Positions 7,988 to 17,091 of a DNA stretch of 64,000 nt are shown here, piece after piece (the first letter of the stretch is position 1; each line of letters begins with the position of its first letter). The position numbers were made by a program, and so were the translations under genes. The notes below the pieces were generated by a model that did no database searches, was not told where the DNA came from, and saw only the letters and a program-made list of their open reading frames with translations. Source of the DNA: UBA1765 sp045629945 (GTDB lineage: Bacteria; Fibrobacterota; Fibrobacteria; Fibrobacterales; Fibrobacteraceae); the NCBI GenBank assembly GCA_045629945.1, contig JAZQSE010000017.1, positions 62,001 to 126,000 of the forward strand, read 5' to 3'.

Positions 7988-10218
7988 TGGAGAATGCTTG
8001 GAAAAATTTTAATGTTGGAAATTGGCAGACATCTATAGATGTTCGCGATTTTATCCAGAAAAACTACACACCTTATGAAGGTGATGATAAATTTTTAGCT
8101 GGTCCTACAGAAAGAACTGGCAAAATTATGGACAAGGTGCGAGATTTGCTTGCACAAGAACGCGAAAAAACTGTTCTCGATATTTCAAAAGATGTAGGTA
8201 CTTCGATTTTAGCTCATGCTCCAGGCTATATCGATAAAGAAAATGAGTGCATTGTTGGTTTACAGACAGACGCTCCATTGAAACGTGCTATTGCTCCAAA
8301 TGGCGGTCTTCGTATGGTTCAGAATAGCCTTGACGCTTATGGCTATACAATGGACCCAAAAATTGAAGAAATTTATACGAAATATCGTAAAACGCATAAC
8401 CAAGGCGTTTTTGATGTGTATAACTCAGAAATCAGAGCTTGCCGTAGTTCTCATATTATTACTGGCTTGCCGGATGCTTATGGACGTGGTCGTATTATTG
8501 GTGACTATCGTCGTGTCGCTCTTTATGGGATTGACTTTTTAGTGCAGCAGAAGTTGCGTGAAAAAGCAGAACTTGATGATGCTGTTTTTGACGAAAAAGT
8601 GATTCGCCTTCGGGAAGAATTGACTGAACAGGTGGCGGCGTTGCAAGAATTGCAACAGATGGCAGCATCTTATGGCTTTGATATATCAAAGCCAGCCGCC
8701 ACCGCAAAAGAAGCCGTTCAATGGACATACTTTGGTTATCTCGCTGCAGTAAAAGAACAAAATGGTGCAGCCATGTCCATTGGGCGTATTTCTACGTTCC
8801 TTGATATTTATATGGAACGCGATTTAAAAGAAGGCATTATTTCTGAATCAGAAGCACAAGAATTGATTGATGACCTTGTGATAAAACTTCGTTTAGTCCG
8901 ATTCTTAAGAACGCCTGAATACGACGCTCTCTTTAGTGGTGACCCGACTTGGGTTACAGAATCTTTAGGTGGTATGGGCGAAGACGGCAGAACGCTTGTT
9001 TCAAAAAGTTCTTTCCGCTTTTTAAATACACTTTACAATTTAGGCCCTGCACCAGAACCAAACTTAACCGTTCTCTGGTCTGAAAATCTACCGAAAGGTT
9101 GGAAAAATTTCTGTGCGAAGGTTTCCATAGAAACAAGTTCTATCCAATACGAATCTGATGATTTAATGCGCCCACGTTGGGGCGATGATTACGCAATTGC
9201 TTGTTGCGTTTCTGCGATGCGTGTTGGGAAACAAATGCAGTTCTTTGGAGCTAGAGCAAACTTAGCCAAAACCCTTCTTTATGCTATCAATGGTGGTGTC
9301 GATGAAATCAGCGGAAAAGTAGTGGCTAAAGGGTTCTCTCCAATAACTGATGAAGTCCTAGATTACGACACTGTTCTTGAAAGCTACGATGCGATGATGG
9401 AATGGGTTGCCCGCGTTTATGTGAAAGCGTTAAATGTCATTCATTACATGCACGATAAGTATTATTACGAACGCATTGAAATGGCGCTTCACGATAGAGA
9501 TATCTTGCGCACGATGGCTTGTGGAATTGCTGGTCTTTCTGTTGCAGCAGATTCTCTTTCTGCGATTAAATATGCAAAGGTTACTCCTATTCGAAACGAA
9601 AACGGCGTTGCAGTAGATTTCAAAATAGAAGGTGATTTCCCGAAATATGGTAATAACGACGATAGAGCAGATGAAATCGCTGAAGATTTGGTCAAACGAT
9701 TTATGGATAAGTTAAAGAAACAACCAACTTATCGTGATAGTTTGCCAACGCAATCTGTTTTGACCATTACCTCTAACGTAGTTTATGGCAAAAACACAGG
9801 GAATACTCCTGATGGTCGCCGTGCTGGTGAACCTTTTGCTCCTGGGGCAAACCCAATGAATGGTCGTGATGTTTCTGGTTTTGTCGCAGCAGGTGCGTCT
9901 GTAGCAAAATTAGATTACGATTCTTCTCTTGATGGCATTTCTTGGACGGCAACGGCAACGCCAGAAGCTCTTGGAAATACACTTGAAGATAGAATTGAAA
10001 ACCTTTCTAATTGTTTAGATGGTTTTGTAAAAGCAACAGGCTACCATGTGAATGTGAACGTTTTGCATCGTGAAATGCTTATTGATGCAATGGAACATCC
10101 AGAAAAATACCCAACACTAACAATTCGTGTTTCGGGTTATGCTGTGAACTTTGTAAAGCTTACAAAAGAACAACAGCTTGATGTTATACACAGAACATTC
10201 CACGGAAAAATGGCTTAA
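7984..10218 (+). CDS. pflB: Formate acetyltransferase (pyruvate formate-lyase)
   Basis: Glycyl-radical enzyme that splits pyruvate with CoA into acetyl-CoA and formate under anaerobic conditions. 744 residues. The catalytic cysteine pair is C407-C408 (in YAIACCVSAM), and the radical glycine is G718 (in RVSGYAVNF), 27 residues from the C-terminus. The ATG sits in a 4-nt overlap with the purT stop, and a strong intrinsic terminator follows directly. The activating enzyme pflA is not in this window. The FocA formate channel, often adjacent, is also absent, and purT takes that position. Confidence 0.97.
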   Translation: MMENAWKNFNVGNWQTSIDVRDFIQKNYTPYEGDDKFLAGPTERTGKIMDKVRDLLAQEREKTVLDISKDVGTSILAHAPGYIDKENECIVGLQTDAPLKRAIAPNGGLRMVQNSLDAYGYTMDPKIEEIYTKYRKTHNQGVFDVYNSEIRACRSSHIITGLPDAYGRGRIIGDYRRVALYGIDFLVQQKLREKAELDDAVFDEKVIRLREELTEQVAALQELQQMAASYGFDISKPAATAKEAVQWTYFGYLAAVKEQNGAAMSIGRISTFLDIYMERDLKEGIISESEAQELIDDLVIKLRLVRFLRTPEYDALFSGDPTWVTESLGGMGEDGRTLVSKSSFRFLNTLYNLGPAPEPNLTVLWSENLPKGWKNFCAKVSIETSSIQYESDDLMRPRWGDDYAIACCVSAMRVGKQMQFFGARANLAKTLLYAINGGVDEISGKVVAKGFSPITDEVLDYDTVLESYDAMMEWVARVYVKALNVIHYMHDKYYYERIEMALHDRDILRTMACGIAGLSVAADSLSAIKYAKVTPIRNENGVAVDFKIEGDFPKYGNNDDRADEIAEDLVKRFMDKLKKQPTYRDSLPTQSVLTITSNVVYGKNTGNTPDGRRAGEPFAPGANPMNGRDVSGFVAAGASVAKLDYDSSLDGISWTATATPEALGNTLEDRIENLSNCLDGFVKATGYHVNVNVLHREMLIDAMEHPEKYPTLTIRVSGYAVNFVKLTKEQQLDVIHRTFHGKMA

Positions 10219-10223
10219 TTCTG

Positions 10224-10249
10224 AATGCCGGGCAAAGCCCGGCATTTTT
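10224..10249 (+). terminator. Intrinsic terminator after pflB
   Basis: Perfect 10-bp stem (AATGCCGGGC / GCCCGGCATT) with an AAA loop followed by T's, six bases after the pflB stop. Confidence 0.9.
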
Positions 10250-10378
10250 AAAAAAAATCAAATTTTTAAACATAAATCTTGCACGAGGTTCATTGATTTT
10301 TTTATTTTCTTCTAAAATTTTTCAGAATCCGAAATGAAACAGATTAAGCTTGCGTCATTTTGTGATTTCGAGGTAAAT

Positions 10379-11362
10379 ATGATTCGAGTTGGTATTTTAG
10401 GTTATGGTAATTTAGGGCGTGGTGTAGAATACGCTATAGCTCAATCGACTGATATGGAACTTGTTGCTGTTTTTACACGTAGAGCTCCAGAAACTTTGAA
10501 GATAGTTACTCCTGATGTTTCTGTAGTTTCTGTAAATGATGTCGCTCAATGGAAAGATAAAATAGATGTGATGATCCTTTGTGGCGGTAGTGCAACAGAT
10601 TTGCCTTTGCAGACTCCTGAAATGGCAAAGCTATTCCATGTTGTGGATTCTTTTGATACGCACGCAAAAATTCCGGAACATTTTGCAAATGTAGATGCGG
10701 TTGCTAAAGAAGCTTCAAAAGTGGCTATGATTTCTGTTGGTTGGGATCCGGGTCTTTTTTCTTTGAATCGCTTGTACGCAAGTGCTATTTTGCCTGAAGG
10801 TAAGGATTATACATTCTGGGGCAAAGGTGTTTCACAAGGTCATTCTGATGCGGTCCGTCGCATTCCTGGTGTGAAAAATGCAAAGCAATACACAATCCCT
10901 GTAGATGAAGCTTTAGAAAAAGTTCGTTCTGGTATAAATCCAGAACTTTCAACTCGTGAAAAACATCGTCGCGAATGTTTTGTTGTCCTTGAAGAAGGTG
11001 CAGATCCGAAAGCAGTAGAAAATGCTATTGTGACAATGCCAAATTATTTTGCCGATTACGACACAACGGTTCATTTTATTGATGATGTTGAATTTGCAAA
11101 GAATCATAGCGGTATGGCTCATGGTGGTAAAGTGATTCGTGCTGGTAAAACTGGAGAAAATGGAATAAATACTCATGTGATTGAATACAGTATTAAACTA
11201 GATTCTAATCCAGAATTTACAGCGAGTGTTCTTGTGGCGTATGCTCGTGCTGCGGTGCGCTTGTCTCAGGAAGGCGTCTTTGGTTGTAAAACAGTTTTTG
11301 ATATTCCGCCTGCTTATTTGTCAACAAAAAGTGGTCTAGAATTAAGAAAAGAATTGCTTTAA
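10379..11362 (+). CDS. ddh: meso-Diaminopimelate D-dehydrogenase
   Basis: NADPH-dependent one-step conversion of tetrahydrodipicolinate to meso-DAP, supplying peptidoglycan and lysine. From the ATG at 10379 the protein has 327 residues, the normal Ddh length. The N-terminal Rossmann motif is GILGYGNLGRG. Family features include DSFDTHAKIPEH, SVGWDPGLFSLNR, the GKGVSQGHSDAVRR loop and the HGGKVIR segment. An ATG 45 nt upstream is in frame, but the internal one has GAGG five bases before it and matches the family. The gene is monocistronic between two terminators. Confidence 0.94.
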   Translation: MIRVGILGYGNLGRGVEYAIAQSTDMELVAVFTRRAPETLKIVTPDVSVVSVNDVAQWKDKIDVMILCGGSATDLPLQTPEMAKLFHVVDSFDTHAKIPEHFANVDAVAKEASKVAMISVGWDPGLFSLNRLYASAILPEGKDYTFWGKGVSQGHSDAVRRIPGVKNAKQYTIPVDEALEKVRSGINPELSTREKHRRECFVVLEEGADPKAVENAIVTMPNYFADYDTTVHFIDDVEFAKNHSGMAHGGKVIRAGKTGENGINTHVIEYSIKLDSNPEFTASVLVAYARAAVRLSQEGVFGCKTVFDIPPAYLSTKSGLELRKELL

Positions 11363-11364
11363 AA

Positions 11365-11404
11365 AATCGTTTTATATTGGAAATATTCCTAATATAAAAC
11401 GATT
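11365..11404. repeat. AT-rich inverted repeat after ddh
   Basis: 14-bp perfect arms (AATCGTTTTATATT and its complement) around a 12-nt centre, directly after the ddh stop and just before a second, GC-rich hairpin. It may assist termination or RNA stability; its role is not known. Confidence 0.6.
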
Positions 11405-11411
11405 CCAAATT

Positions 11412-11444
11412 AAATACGCTCCCGCCTTTGGCGGGAGCGTATTT
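11412..11444. terminator. Bidirectional terminator between ddh and yebC
   Basis: Perfect 15-bp stem with a TTT loop; the GC core is CGCTCCCGCC and the outer arms are A/T-rich, so it can work for the converging ddh and yebC transcripts. Confidence 0.88.
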
Positions 11445-11463
11445 AAAATTTTAAAATGAAGAA

Positions 11464-12201
11464 TTATTCCATATCAGCTTCATCAATTTCAGCGTTATGG
11501 TAAACGTCTTGGACGTCGTCATTGTCTTCAAATTTATCTATAAGAGCAAGAAGCTTCTTGGCATCAGCACTTTCAAGTTTAACAGTATCATTAGGAACAT
11601 AAGAAAGTTCTGCGCTCATCATTTCGATACCGGCTGCTTCAAGAGCTTTTGTAACAGCATCAAAAGTTTCAGCAGTAGTAGAAACTTCATGAACATTTTC
11701 TTCTGTTTCCATGTCTTCTGCGCCGGCTTCAAGAACTAAATCCATAATTTGTTCTTCAGAATATTTTTCGGCATCAAGAAGAATTACTCCTTTATAGGAG
11801 AAAGCCCAAGCCACAGAGCCTGCTTCACCCATAGAACCGCCGTTCTTGTTGAAAATATTACGAACATCTGCAACAGTACGGACTTTATTATCGGTCATGC
11901 ACTTAACCAAAATGGCAATTCCACCAGGACCGCGACCTTCATACATTGGTTCTGTAACATCGGCACCAGAAGTTGCACCAGTTCCTTTTGCAATAGCACT
12001 TTCAATATTTTTAGTCGGGAGACTCTGGCTCTTTGCTTTTAGAATTGCAGCACGAAGACGTGGGTTAGAATCTGGATTTCCGCCACCTAATTTGGCAGCA
12101 ATGGAAATTTCTTTAATAAGTTTGTTCCAAGCTTTTGCGCGAGCAACGTCAGTCTTGGCTTTTTTGCGTTTGGTGGTAGCCCATTTTGAATGACCGGACA
12201 T
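11464..12201 (-). CDS. yebC: YebC/PmpR-family protein
   Basis: TACO1/YebC family, described as a transcription regulator or as a factor helping ribosomes through difficult motifs. 245 residues from the ATG at 12201, giving the canonical start MSGHSKWATTKRKKAK; an upstream in-frame start five codons earlier is unlikely. GAGG lies about 11 nt before this ATG. The conserved GGNPDSNPRLR and YEGRGPGGIAI motifs are present. It is preceded by about 97 nt of AT-rich spacer after the amidase gene. Confidence 0.95.
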   Translation of the reverse strand: MSGHSKWATTKRKKAKTDVARAKAWNKLIKEISIAAKLGGGNPDSNPRLRAAILKAKSQSLPTKNIESAIAKGTGATSGADVTEPMYEGRGPGGIAILVKCMTDNKVRTVADVRNIFNKNGGSMGEAGSVAWAFSYKGVILLDAEKYSEEQIMDLVLEAGAEDMETEENVHEVSTTAETFDAVTKALEAAGIEMMSAELSYVPNDTVKLESADAKKLLALIDKFEDNDDVQDVYHNAEIDEADME

Positions 12202-12298
12202 AAATAAATACCTCAAGGGTTATAGTTTAGCGGAAAAATAAAATTTTTTATTAGCATTGTCTCAAAAAAATATAGGATTTTATAAAAAAATAAAAGTT

Positions 12299-13495
12299 TT
12301 AATGAGCAAGGGTTTCTCGATAAGAGTGGATTATATCGCGATAGTTCTTAACGGCATTCGCCATTTTTGTTGAAAGTTCTTTCTGGCCTTTTTCTGAAAT
12401 CATATAAGCTTCGTCATCTGGGTGGGTGATAAAACCTAGTTCAACAAGAACTGCAGGCATAAGAGCGCCAACAAGAACCATAAAACCAGCACCACCAGCT
12501 CCAGAGCCTAATTTTTTGATTTTCCCTTTTTCAAAAGCTTTTAACAATTCTTCTGTATAGCGGAAACTATTTTGTTGGTACATCACAAGGCTTGCTTCAA
12601 TTTTTATCCATTCAATAGGGGAAATTTCTGTTTTGGCTTTATTATCGCCATAAAGAGAGGCTACTTTGTTTTCTCGCCTTGCAATAGCTTTATCTTCTTC
12701 ACTTTCAGGTGCACGTAAAACATAGAAGTGATAGCCTTGTGTCTTTTTTTGCCGTTCTTCGCCATCAATAGCGTTACAATGTAAACTGATAAATAAATCG
12801 CCGTTCCACTTATTGGCTAGGTTTGGGCGTTCAGAAAGTTCAATAAAAACATCTTTGTCCCTGGTGAGTTTCACTTCAAAGCCTTCACTTTCCAATTCTT
12901 TTTTAAGTTTTTTAGCCACAGCTAAAACAATATCTTTTTCTTGACTCTTTTTGCCTAAAGCTCCAGGGTCTTTACCGCCATGTCCAGGGTCAATGATAAT
13001 CGTTTTGACTTCTCTTGAACCTGCTTTTGCTGAACGATCATCTTTTATTTCTTTTGCTTGTTCTTTTTTTTCTGGAGTGGCTTTTAAAGTCTCCTTTTTT
13101 TCTGGAGACGTGGAGGTGAGTTTTGTGTTAGAAATACGCAAGAACTTTGCCGCTGAATCAATGGTAATGTTTTTTTTGAAAGCTTTTTCTAAAACAGGGA
13201 ATGTTTCTTTTAGAGGAATCCAAATATTACCCTCATTATCCATTTGTGTTTTTGTTGATAATGGGGTTATTTTTCCTTGAGCAGAAATATAGGGAAGCCC
13301 AACGACAAAAGAACATTGAAAATCTTTATTTGATGCCGAAAAGTGTTTTTCAGTCGGTTTCCAGTCAACAGACATTTCTTGGGATTTAGCCAATTCTGAA
13401 ATATTAAAAAACCAGAAATTATTCATTTTACGCAAAGGAATATCGGCAGCAACAGCAAGTGTTGCAAACCAAAATAAAACGGCTAAAAATATCAA
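12299..13495 (-). CDS. N-acetylmuramoyl-L-alanine amidase (Amidase_3)
   Basis: Zinc amidase cutting the stem peptide from MurNAc, exported to the periplasm. Motifs: IIIDPGHGGKDPGA (first Zn His), LFISLHCNAID (second His) and VELGFITHPDDE (catalytic Glu). The N-terminal third resembles a weak copper-amine-oxidase-like or AMIN-type region, linked by a Lys/Glu-rich segment. I chose the TTG at 13495, which overlaps the smpB stop (TTGA) and gives a compact signal peptide (IFLAVLFWFATLAVAA, 398 residues). The only upstream in-frame ATG, at 13585, lies 93 nt inside smpB and would add 30 basic residues. The start is uncertain. Confidence 0.88.
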   Translation of the reverse strand: MIFLAVLFWFATLAVAADIPLRKMNNFWFFNISELAKSQEMSVDWKPTEKHFSASNKDFQCSFVVGLPYISAQGKITPLSTKTQMDNEGNIWIPLKETFPVLEKAFKKNITIDSAAKFLRISNTKLTSTSPEKKETLKATPEKKEQAKEIKDDRSAKAGSREVKTIIIDPGHGGKDPGALGKKSQEKDIVLAVAKKLKKELESEGFEVKLTRDKDVFIELSERPNLANKWNGDLFISLHCNAIDGEERQKKTQGYHFYVLRAPESEEDKAIARRENKVASLYGDNKAKTEISPIEWIKIEASLVMYQQNSFRYTEELLKAFEKGKIKKLGSGAGGAGFMVLVGALMPAVLVELGFITHPDDEAYMISEKGQKELSTKMANAVKNYRDIIHSYRETLAH

Positions 13496-13959
13496 CGCCG
13501 AGCTTTTGCAATTCTTGCCATTTCTAGCTTTGCATCTCGTTTGATTATATCTTGTCGTTTGTCTTGTTGGTCTTTTCCGCGACATATTCCTACTTCTAGT
13601 TTGGCGTAACGATTTTTAAAATAAATTTTTAATGGAATGAGAGTATAGCCTTTTAGTTCTTTAGCTTTTCTCATTTTCTGAATTTCGTGTTTGTGGGCTA
13701 AAAGTTTTCGACGTCTTGCTGGCATGTGGTTAAAACGATTGGCAAATAAGTATTCATCAATATGAGCGCCAACAAGCCAAAGTTCATTTTTATCATCTAA
13801 ATCAACCCAGGCTTCAGAAATGCTGCATTTTCCATTTCGGATAGATTTCACTTCAGAACCTATAAGCATAAGCCCTGTTTCAAAGCGATCTTCTATAAAA
13901 TAGAGATGGTTTGCTTTTCTGTTTTGAATAACTGATGTCTGGGGTTGCTTTTTAGTCAT
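13492..13959 (-). CDS. smpB: SsrA-binding protein SmpB
   Basis: Binds tmRNA and brings it to stalled ribosomes. 155 residues with the SmpB core: NRKANHLYFIEDRFETGLMLIG-type start, GSEVKSIRNGKCSISEAW, the HIDEYLFAN loop, and a Lys/Arg-rich C-terminal tail (DKRQDIIKRDAKLEMARIAKARR region) that enters the mRNA channel. The start overlaps the HU-like gene by 8 nt. No ssrA gene was recognised in the window. Confidence 0.96.
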   Translation of the reverse strand: MTKKQPQTSVIQNRKANHLYFIEDRFETGLMLIGSEVKSIRNGKCSISEAWVDLDDKNELWLVGAHIDEYLFANRFNHMPARRRKLLAHKHEIQKMRKAKELKGYTLIPLKIYFKNRYAKLEVGICRGKDQQDKRQDIIKRDAKLEMARIAKARR

Positions 13960-14296
13960 GGATTTTTGAAAGTTCCTTTTGAATACCGTCTATATCGTTT
14001 GATTGTTCCAAAAGTTTTTTTAGTTCTTTACTAGGTTCAAAAACAGGTTTTAAACCTGCTGGGATAGTGACACTTTCTCCAGAACGCGGATTTCTTGCAA
14101 TGCGTTCTTTTCGGGGCTTTATTTTAAATCGGCCAAACCCTCGGATTTCAATGTTGTTGCCTTCGCTGATGACTTGAATAATTTCATCTAAAAAGCGTTC
14201 TACAATTATTTTAGAGTCAACTTGTTTCAAGCCAGTTCTTTTGGCTATTTCTTCGACAATATCTTTTTTTGTGACATTTTTTGAAGACGATGACAT
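13952..14296 (-). CDS. HU/IHF-family DNA-binding protein
   Basis: Small nucleoid protein that bends DNA as a dimer. 114 residues: helices at the N-terminus (KKDIVEEIAKRTGL), then the beta-arm signature IEIRGFGRFKIKPRKERIARNP and the GESVTIPAG turn. It is closer to IHF in GFGRF...ARNP, with an extra C-terminal tail of about 20 residues after KPVFEPSKELKKLL. First gene of the HU-smpB-amidase run, with a leader of about 245 nt shared with divergent thiD. Confidence 0.92.
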   Translation of the reverse strand: MSSSSKNVTKKDIVEEIAKRTGLKQVDSKIIVERFLDEIIQVISEGNNIEIRGFGRFKIKPRKERIARNPRSGESVTIPAGLKPVFEPSKELKKLLEQSNDIDGIQKELSKIHD

Positions 14297-14542
14297 TTGC
14301 TAACTCCAATAGTATCAATGAATTACACTAAATCTACATATATTTAGTTATTTCTGTATCAAAAAGCAAAAAAAATAAAGGATAAATCTTTTTTAAATAG
14401 GAAAGAGAGTCATAATTAAATGGTTTTATAAACACAAAACTTAATTTTAAATAAAAAGAAGCGTTATTAGAGCCTTAGTTGTTGGCCTTTTAGAAATAAA
14501 GACTAGATGGCGCCTAGGTTGGATTAATGTATATTTAGAGTT

Positions 14543-15298
14543 ATGGAACAAGAAAATTTAACATTGGCTTTGACTGTCGCTGGTTTTGATGGCTCTGCAG
14601 GCGCAGGGCTTCTCGCCGATGTGAAGGCAATGGAATTTTTTGGAGTTTATGGGCAAGCAGTTTGTACGGCACTTACAGTTCAAAATGAAAATGAATTCAT
14701 TTCTCCCAATTGGGTGCCTGTAGAACAAATTGAAAAACAACTTGAAGTTTTAGCCAAAGTTAGGGATTTTAAAGCCGTTAAAATAGGTTTAGTTGAAAAC
14801 GCTTTTGTTTTGCGGAAAATTATCAGAAAAATCCGGGAACTTTTCCCAAGAGCTTTTTTAGTGTGGGATCCGATTGTGGCGTCTAGTTCTGGGTTTTCTT
14901 TTTTCAAATCGCAAGAAGAAGCTGATGAATTGCTTTCCATTTTACCAGAGTTAGATTTGGTAACACCGAATCAAAATGAGTTTAATTTTTTAGGAATAGG
15001 CGTTTCTGCAAGTCGCGATGAATTGAATGTAGGTAAAGATTTTTCTCTTTTGTTGAAAGGTGGACATGGTTCTGGAGAAGAATCCGTGGATATTCTTTTT
15101 TATAAAGGAGAACGTATTCGTTTTTCTTCTCCTCGGGTATTAGGGGCTGAAAAACATGGGACAGGGTGTTCTCTTTCAGCGGCAATTGTTGCTAATATAG
15201 CACTTGGTAAAGATTTAAAAGAAGCTTGCCAATTGGCAAAAAATTATATGGATAAATATTTGCAAAGTGGCGAAGGCCGCCTTGCTTTTGTGAGGTAA
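14543..15298 (+). CDS. thiD: Hydroxymethylpyrimidine/phosphomethylpyrimidine kinase
   Basis: Ribokinase-fold kinase that phosphorylates HMP and HMP-P in thiamine synthesis. 251 residues: GFDGSAGAGLLADVKA at the N-terminus, VWDPIVASSSG, LVTPNQNEFNFLG, LLKGGHG and the anion hole HGTGCSLSAAIVANIALG. No other thi gene is nearby and no TPP riboswitch is evident upstream, so a salvage role is possible. Followed after 5 nt by a small lipoprotein gene. Confidence 0.9.
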   Translation: MEQENLTLALTVAGFDGSAGAGLLADVKAMEFFGVYGQAVCTALTVQNENEFISPNWVPVEQIEKQLEVLAKVRDFKAVKIGLVENAFVLRKIIRKIRELFPRAFLVWDPIVASSSGFSFFKSQEEADELLSILPELDLVTPNQNEFNFLGIGVSASRDELNVGKDFSLLLKGGHGSGEESVDILFYKGERIRFSSPRVLGAEKHGTGCSLSAAIVANIALGKDLKEACQLAKNYMDKYLQSGEGRLAFVR

Positions 15299-15303
15299 TA
15301 AAG

Positions 15304-15510
15304 ATGAAAAAGTTTTTTTTAATTGTTTTCTGTGTTGTTTCTCTATTTGCTTGTGCTGATAAAGAAAAACAACAAGAAATTCAAAAGTTAGAAACAGAAA
15401 ATGTGAATTTGCAAAATGCCATTTCTAAAACGAAAGAGGCTGTAGAAAAATTAGAAGCTACAGAAAATAAAAAAGTGGAAACATTGAATCGTCTAGATAT
15501 GGCGCAGTAA
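15304..15510 (+). CDS. Small coiled-coil lipoprotein
   Basis: 68 residues: signal peptide MKKFFLIVFCVVSLFAC with lipobox LFAC (Cys17), followed entirely by charged heptad-like sequence (DKEKQQEIQKLETENVNLQ...). It resembles Lpp-type or other short helical outer-membrane lipoproteins in size, but has no terminal Lys for peptidoglycan linkage. It lies 5 nt after thiD and 7 nt before the LptE-like gene. Function unknown. Confidence 0.75.
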   Translation: MKKFFLIVFCVVSLFACADKEKQQEIQKLETENVNLQNAISKTKEAVEKLEATENKKVETLNRLDMAQ

Positions 15511-15517
15511 TAAAGTT

Positions 15518-16015
15518 ATGAAAAATAAAATCGCCTTTTTTGGGTTTGTTCTAATTGCTATTGCCTTGTGTGGGTGTTATAGTTTTACAGCAAGTACACT
15601 TCCGTCGCATATAAGAACGGTGCGAATTGCTGAAATTGATAATAAAACATTAGACCCTGTATTAGGTAATGAAATTCAGACGGGCGTTCAAGAACTTTTT
15701 AGAAAAAATGCCGGAAAAGTTCGCTTGATAAATGGTGAAGCTGATGCTGATTTTAATTTGACTTTGTTAAGTTATACAAACAAGCCGGAAAATTACAATA
15801 GTGCAGACGAGGTTGAAACTTATCGGGTAACTATCCGCGTTGCTGTAAAGTTTTATGATAATGTAAAAGAACGTATGATTTATGAAGCTAAAAGTTTATC
15901 GGCTGATGGCGTTTACGATGTGCTCAAAAATGAAACTGAAGATAGACATGGTCAAGAAAGAGCTATAGAAAAAATGCAGGATCTGATTATAACAAATGCT
16001 CTTGCAAAATGGTAA
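15518..16015 (+). CDS. lptE: LptE-like outer-membrane lipoprotein
   Basis: 165 residues with lipoprotein signal MKNKIAFFGFVLIAIALCGCYSF (lipid Cys probably 20). The pattern after the Cys (YSFTASTLPSHIRTVRIAEIDNKTLDP..GNEIQTGVQELF) matches the LptE family, in which a small lipoprotein plugs the LptD barrel for LPS insertion. The lptD homologue is at 31.8 kb. The assignment rests on the N-terminal pattern and size; the gene name is therefore tentative. Confidence 0.72.
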   Translation: MKNKIAFFGFVLIAIALCGCYSFTASTLPSHIRTVRIAEIDNKTLDPVLGNEIQTGVQELFRKNAGKVRLINGEADADFNLTLLSYTNKPENYNSADEVETYRVTIRVAVKFYDNVKERMIYEAKSLSADGVYDVLKNETEDRHGQERAIEKMQDLIITNALAKW

Positions 16016-16020
16016 AATTC

Positions 16021-16698
16021 TTAAAAAGACGTTTGACTTTTAATTCTGGAAAATTCATTTTTAACAATCTGAATCATTTGCTCAACCGATTCTTGAATCG
16101 TGTTTGATTTGTGATAAAATTTGTCATCGGCATCGGATTCATAGCAGATTTTTTCTAGTGGTATTTTTTTTGTGTTTTTAGGGTTTCCAAAGAAAATATT
16201 TTTAAAGTAAAGAGCTTCTTGAGTAGCTCGTTCGTCCCCAGAATAACGGTGAATGTAAATGGGGTGGTCTTTTGGTAATTCTTCTTTTAAAATATTTAAT
16301 ACACGGTAGAAATCGCCAACATAATGAATGACAATTTTACGATTTAATTCTTTCGCGAATTGGACTTGCTTTCTAAAAACAAATTCTTGTTTGCCTTTTG
16401 GATTGTAATTTTCAAATCTTTTGTCTAACCCGCATTCGCCAACAGAAAGTTCAGGATTCTCAAGCAAAAGTTTTTTGAGAAGAGTTAAATCTTTTTCAGA
16501 AACTTGAGAAACAATTTCAGGGTGAATGCCAATAGAGTGAGAAAAATGAAGAGATTTTTTTAAAATGGCGATTTCTGAATCCCATAATTGCGGAAAACAA
16601 GTAGAAACTTCTCCGGTATAGTGTTGTTTTTGAAGTTCTTTAACGAAGTCTTCTTTGGAAAAATTTGAAGGTAAGTGAAAATGAAAATCGGGAATCAT
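16021..16698 (-). CDS. TatD-like metal-dependent hydrolase
   Basis: Amidohydrolase-fold protein related to TatD DNases. From the ATG at 16698 it has 225 residues, starting MIPDFHFHLP, where HFH gives the first metal ligands. Further features are SIGIHPE, SVGECGLDKRF, KIVIHYVGD and CYESDADDKF near the C-terminus, all in TatD order. It is slightly short for TatD (about 255-265), with a compact C-terminus. An in-frame TTG lies 36 nt upstream but has no clear support. It converges on the LptE-like gene with 5 nt between stops. Confidence 0.8.
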   Translation of the reverse strand: MIPDFHFHLPSNFSKEDFVKELQKQHYTGEVSTCFPQLWDSEIAILKKSLHFSHSIGIHPEIVSQVSEKDLTLLKKLLLENPELSVGECGLDKRFENYNPKGKQEFVFRKQVQFAKELNRKIVIHYVGDFYRVLNILKEELPKDHPIYIHRYSGDERATQEALYFKNIFFGNPKNTKKIPLEKICYESDADDKFYHKSNTIQESVEQMIQIVKNEFSRIKSQTSF

Positions 16699-17091
16699 TT
16701 TATAAAAAATATGATTTTTTGTTATAACTATCAAGTTCTTTTCTTAAGATACAAGTGGGCTCAAAAAGGACTTGTTAAAATGCTTGTGCCGTATGAGCAG
16801 CTCTAGATTTTGTCAGTATCTGCCTTGATGTGAGAAGTAATTTATTAGCAAATTGTACTAAGTTCACACAAAAACGCTAAAATAAGTTTACAAACGAGTG
16901 GTTTGAAAATAGGGTAGAACTTCTGTTTTATCCCAATTTTTAGCTGAATAAGGCGTGAAATGGCTATGATGCTATGAAGAAAAGGAAAAAAAGTGTGATT
17001 TTGTGAGAAAATCCATAAAAAAAACGAAAATCTCCAAAATTTGTAATGATTTTTTAATTAGATTAGGGTATAGATTTTTTTGGATTGGAAT
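16699..17091. other. AT-rich intergenic region, no gene seen
   Basis: About 390 nt between the divergent TatD-like gene and mglA-like gene. No ORF with coding character, tRNA or strong repeat was seen. It presumably holds both promoters; a short hairpin-like CAAGTGGGCTC..GGACTTG lies at about 16752-16774. Confidence 0.5.

Noticed and set aside
12951..13280. Plus-strand ORF opposite the amidase gene
   Set aside because: Antisense shadow; the minus-strand frame has clear amidase motifs.
16740..17080. Structured RNA upstream of the mglA-like gene
   Set aside because: Only one short hairpin seen; no riboswitch, 6S or tmRNA feature could be supported.
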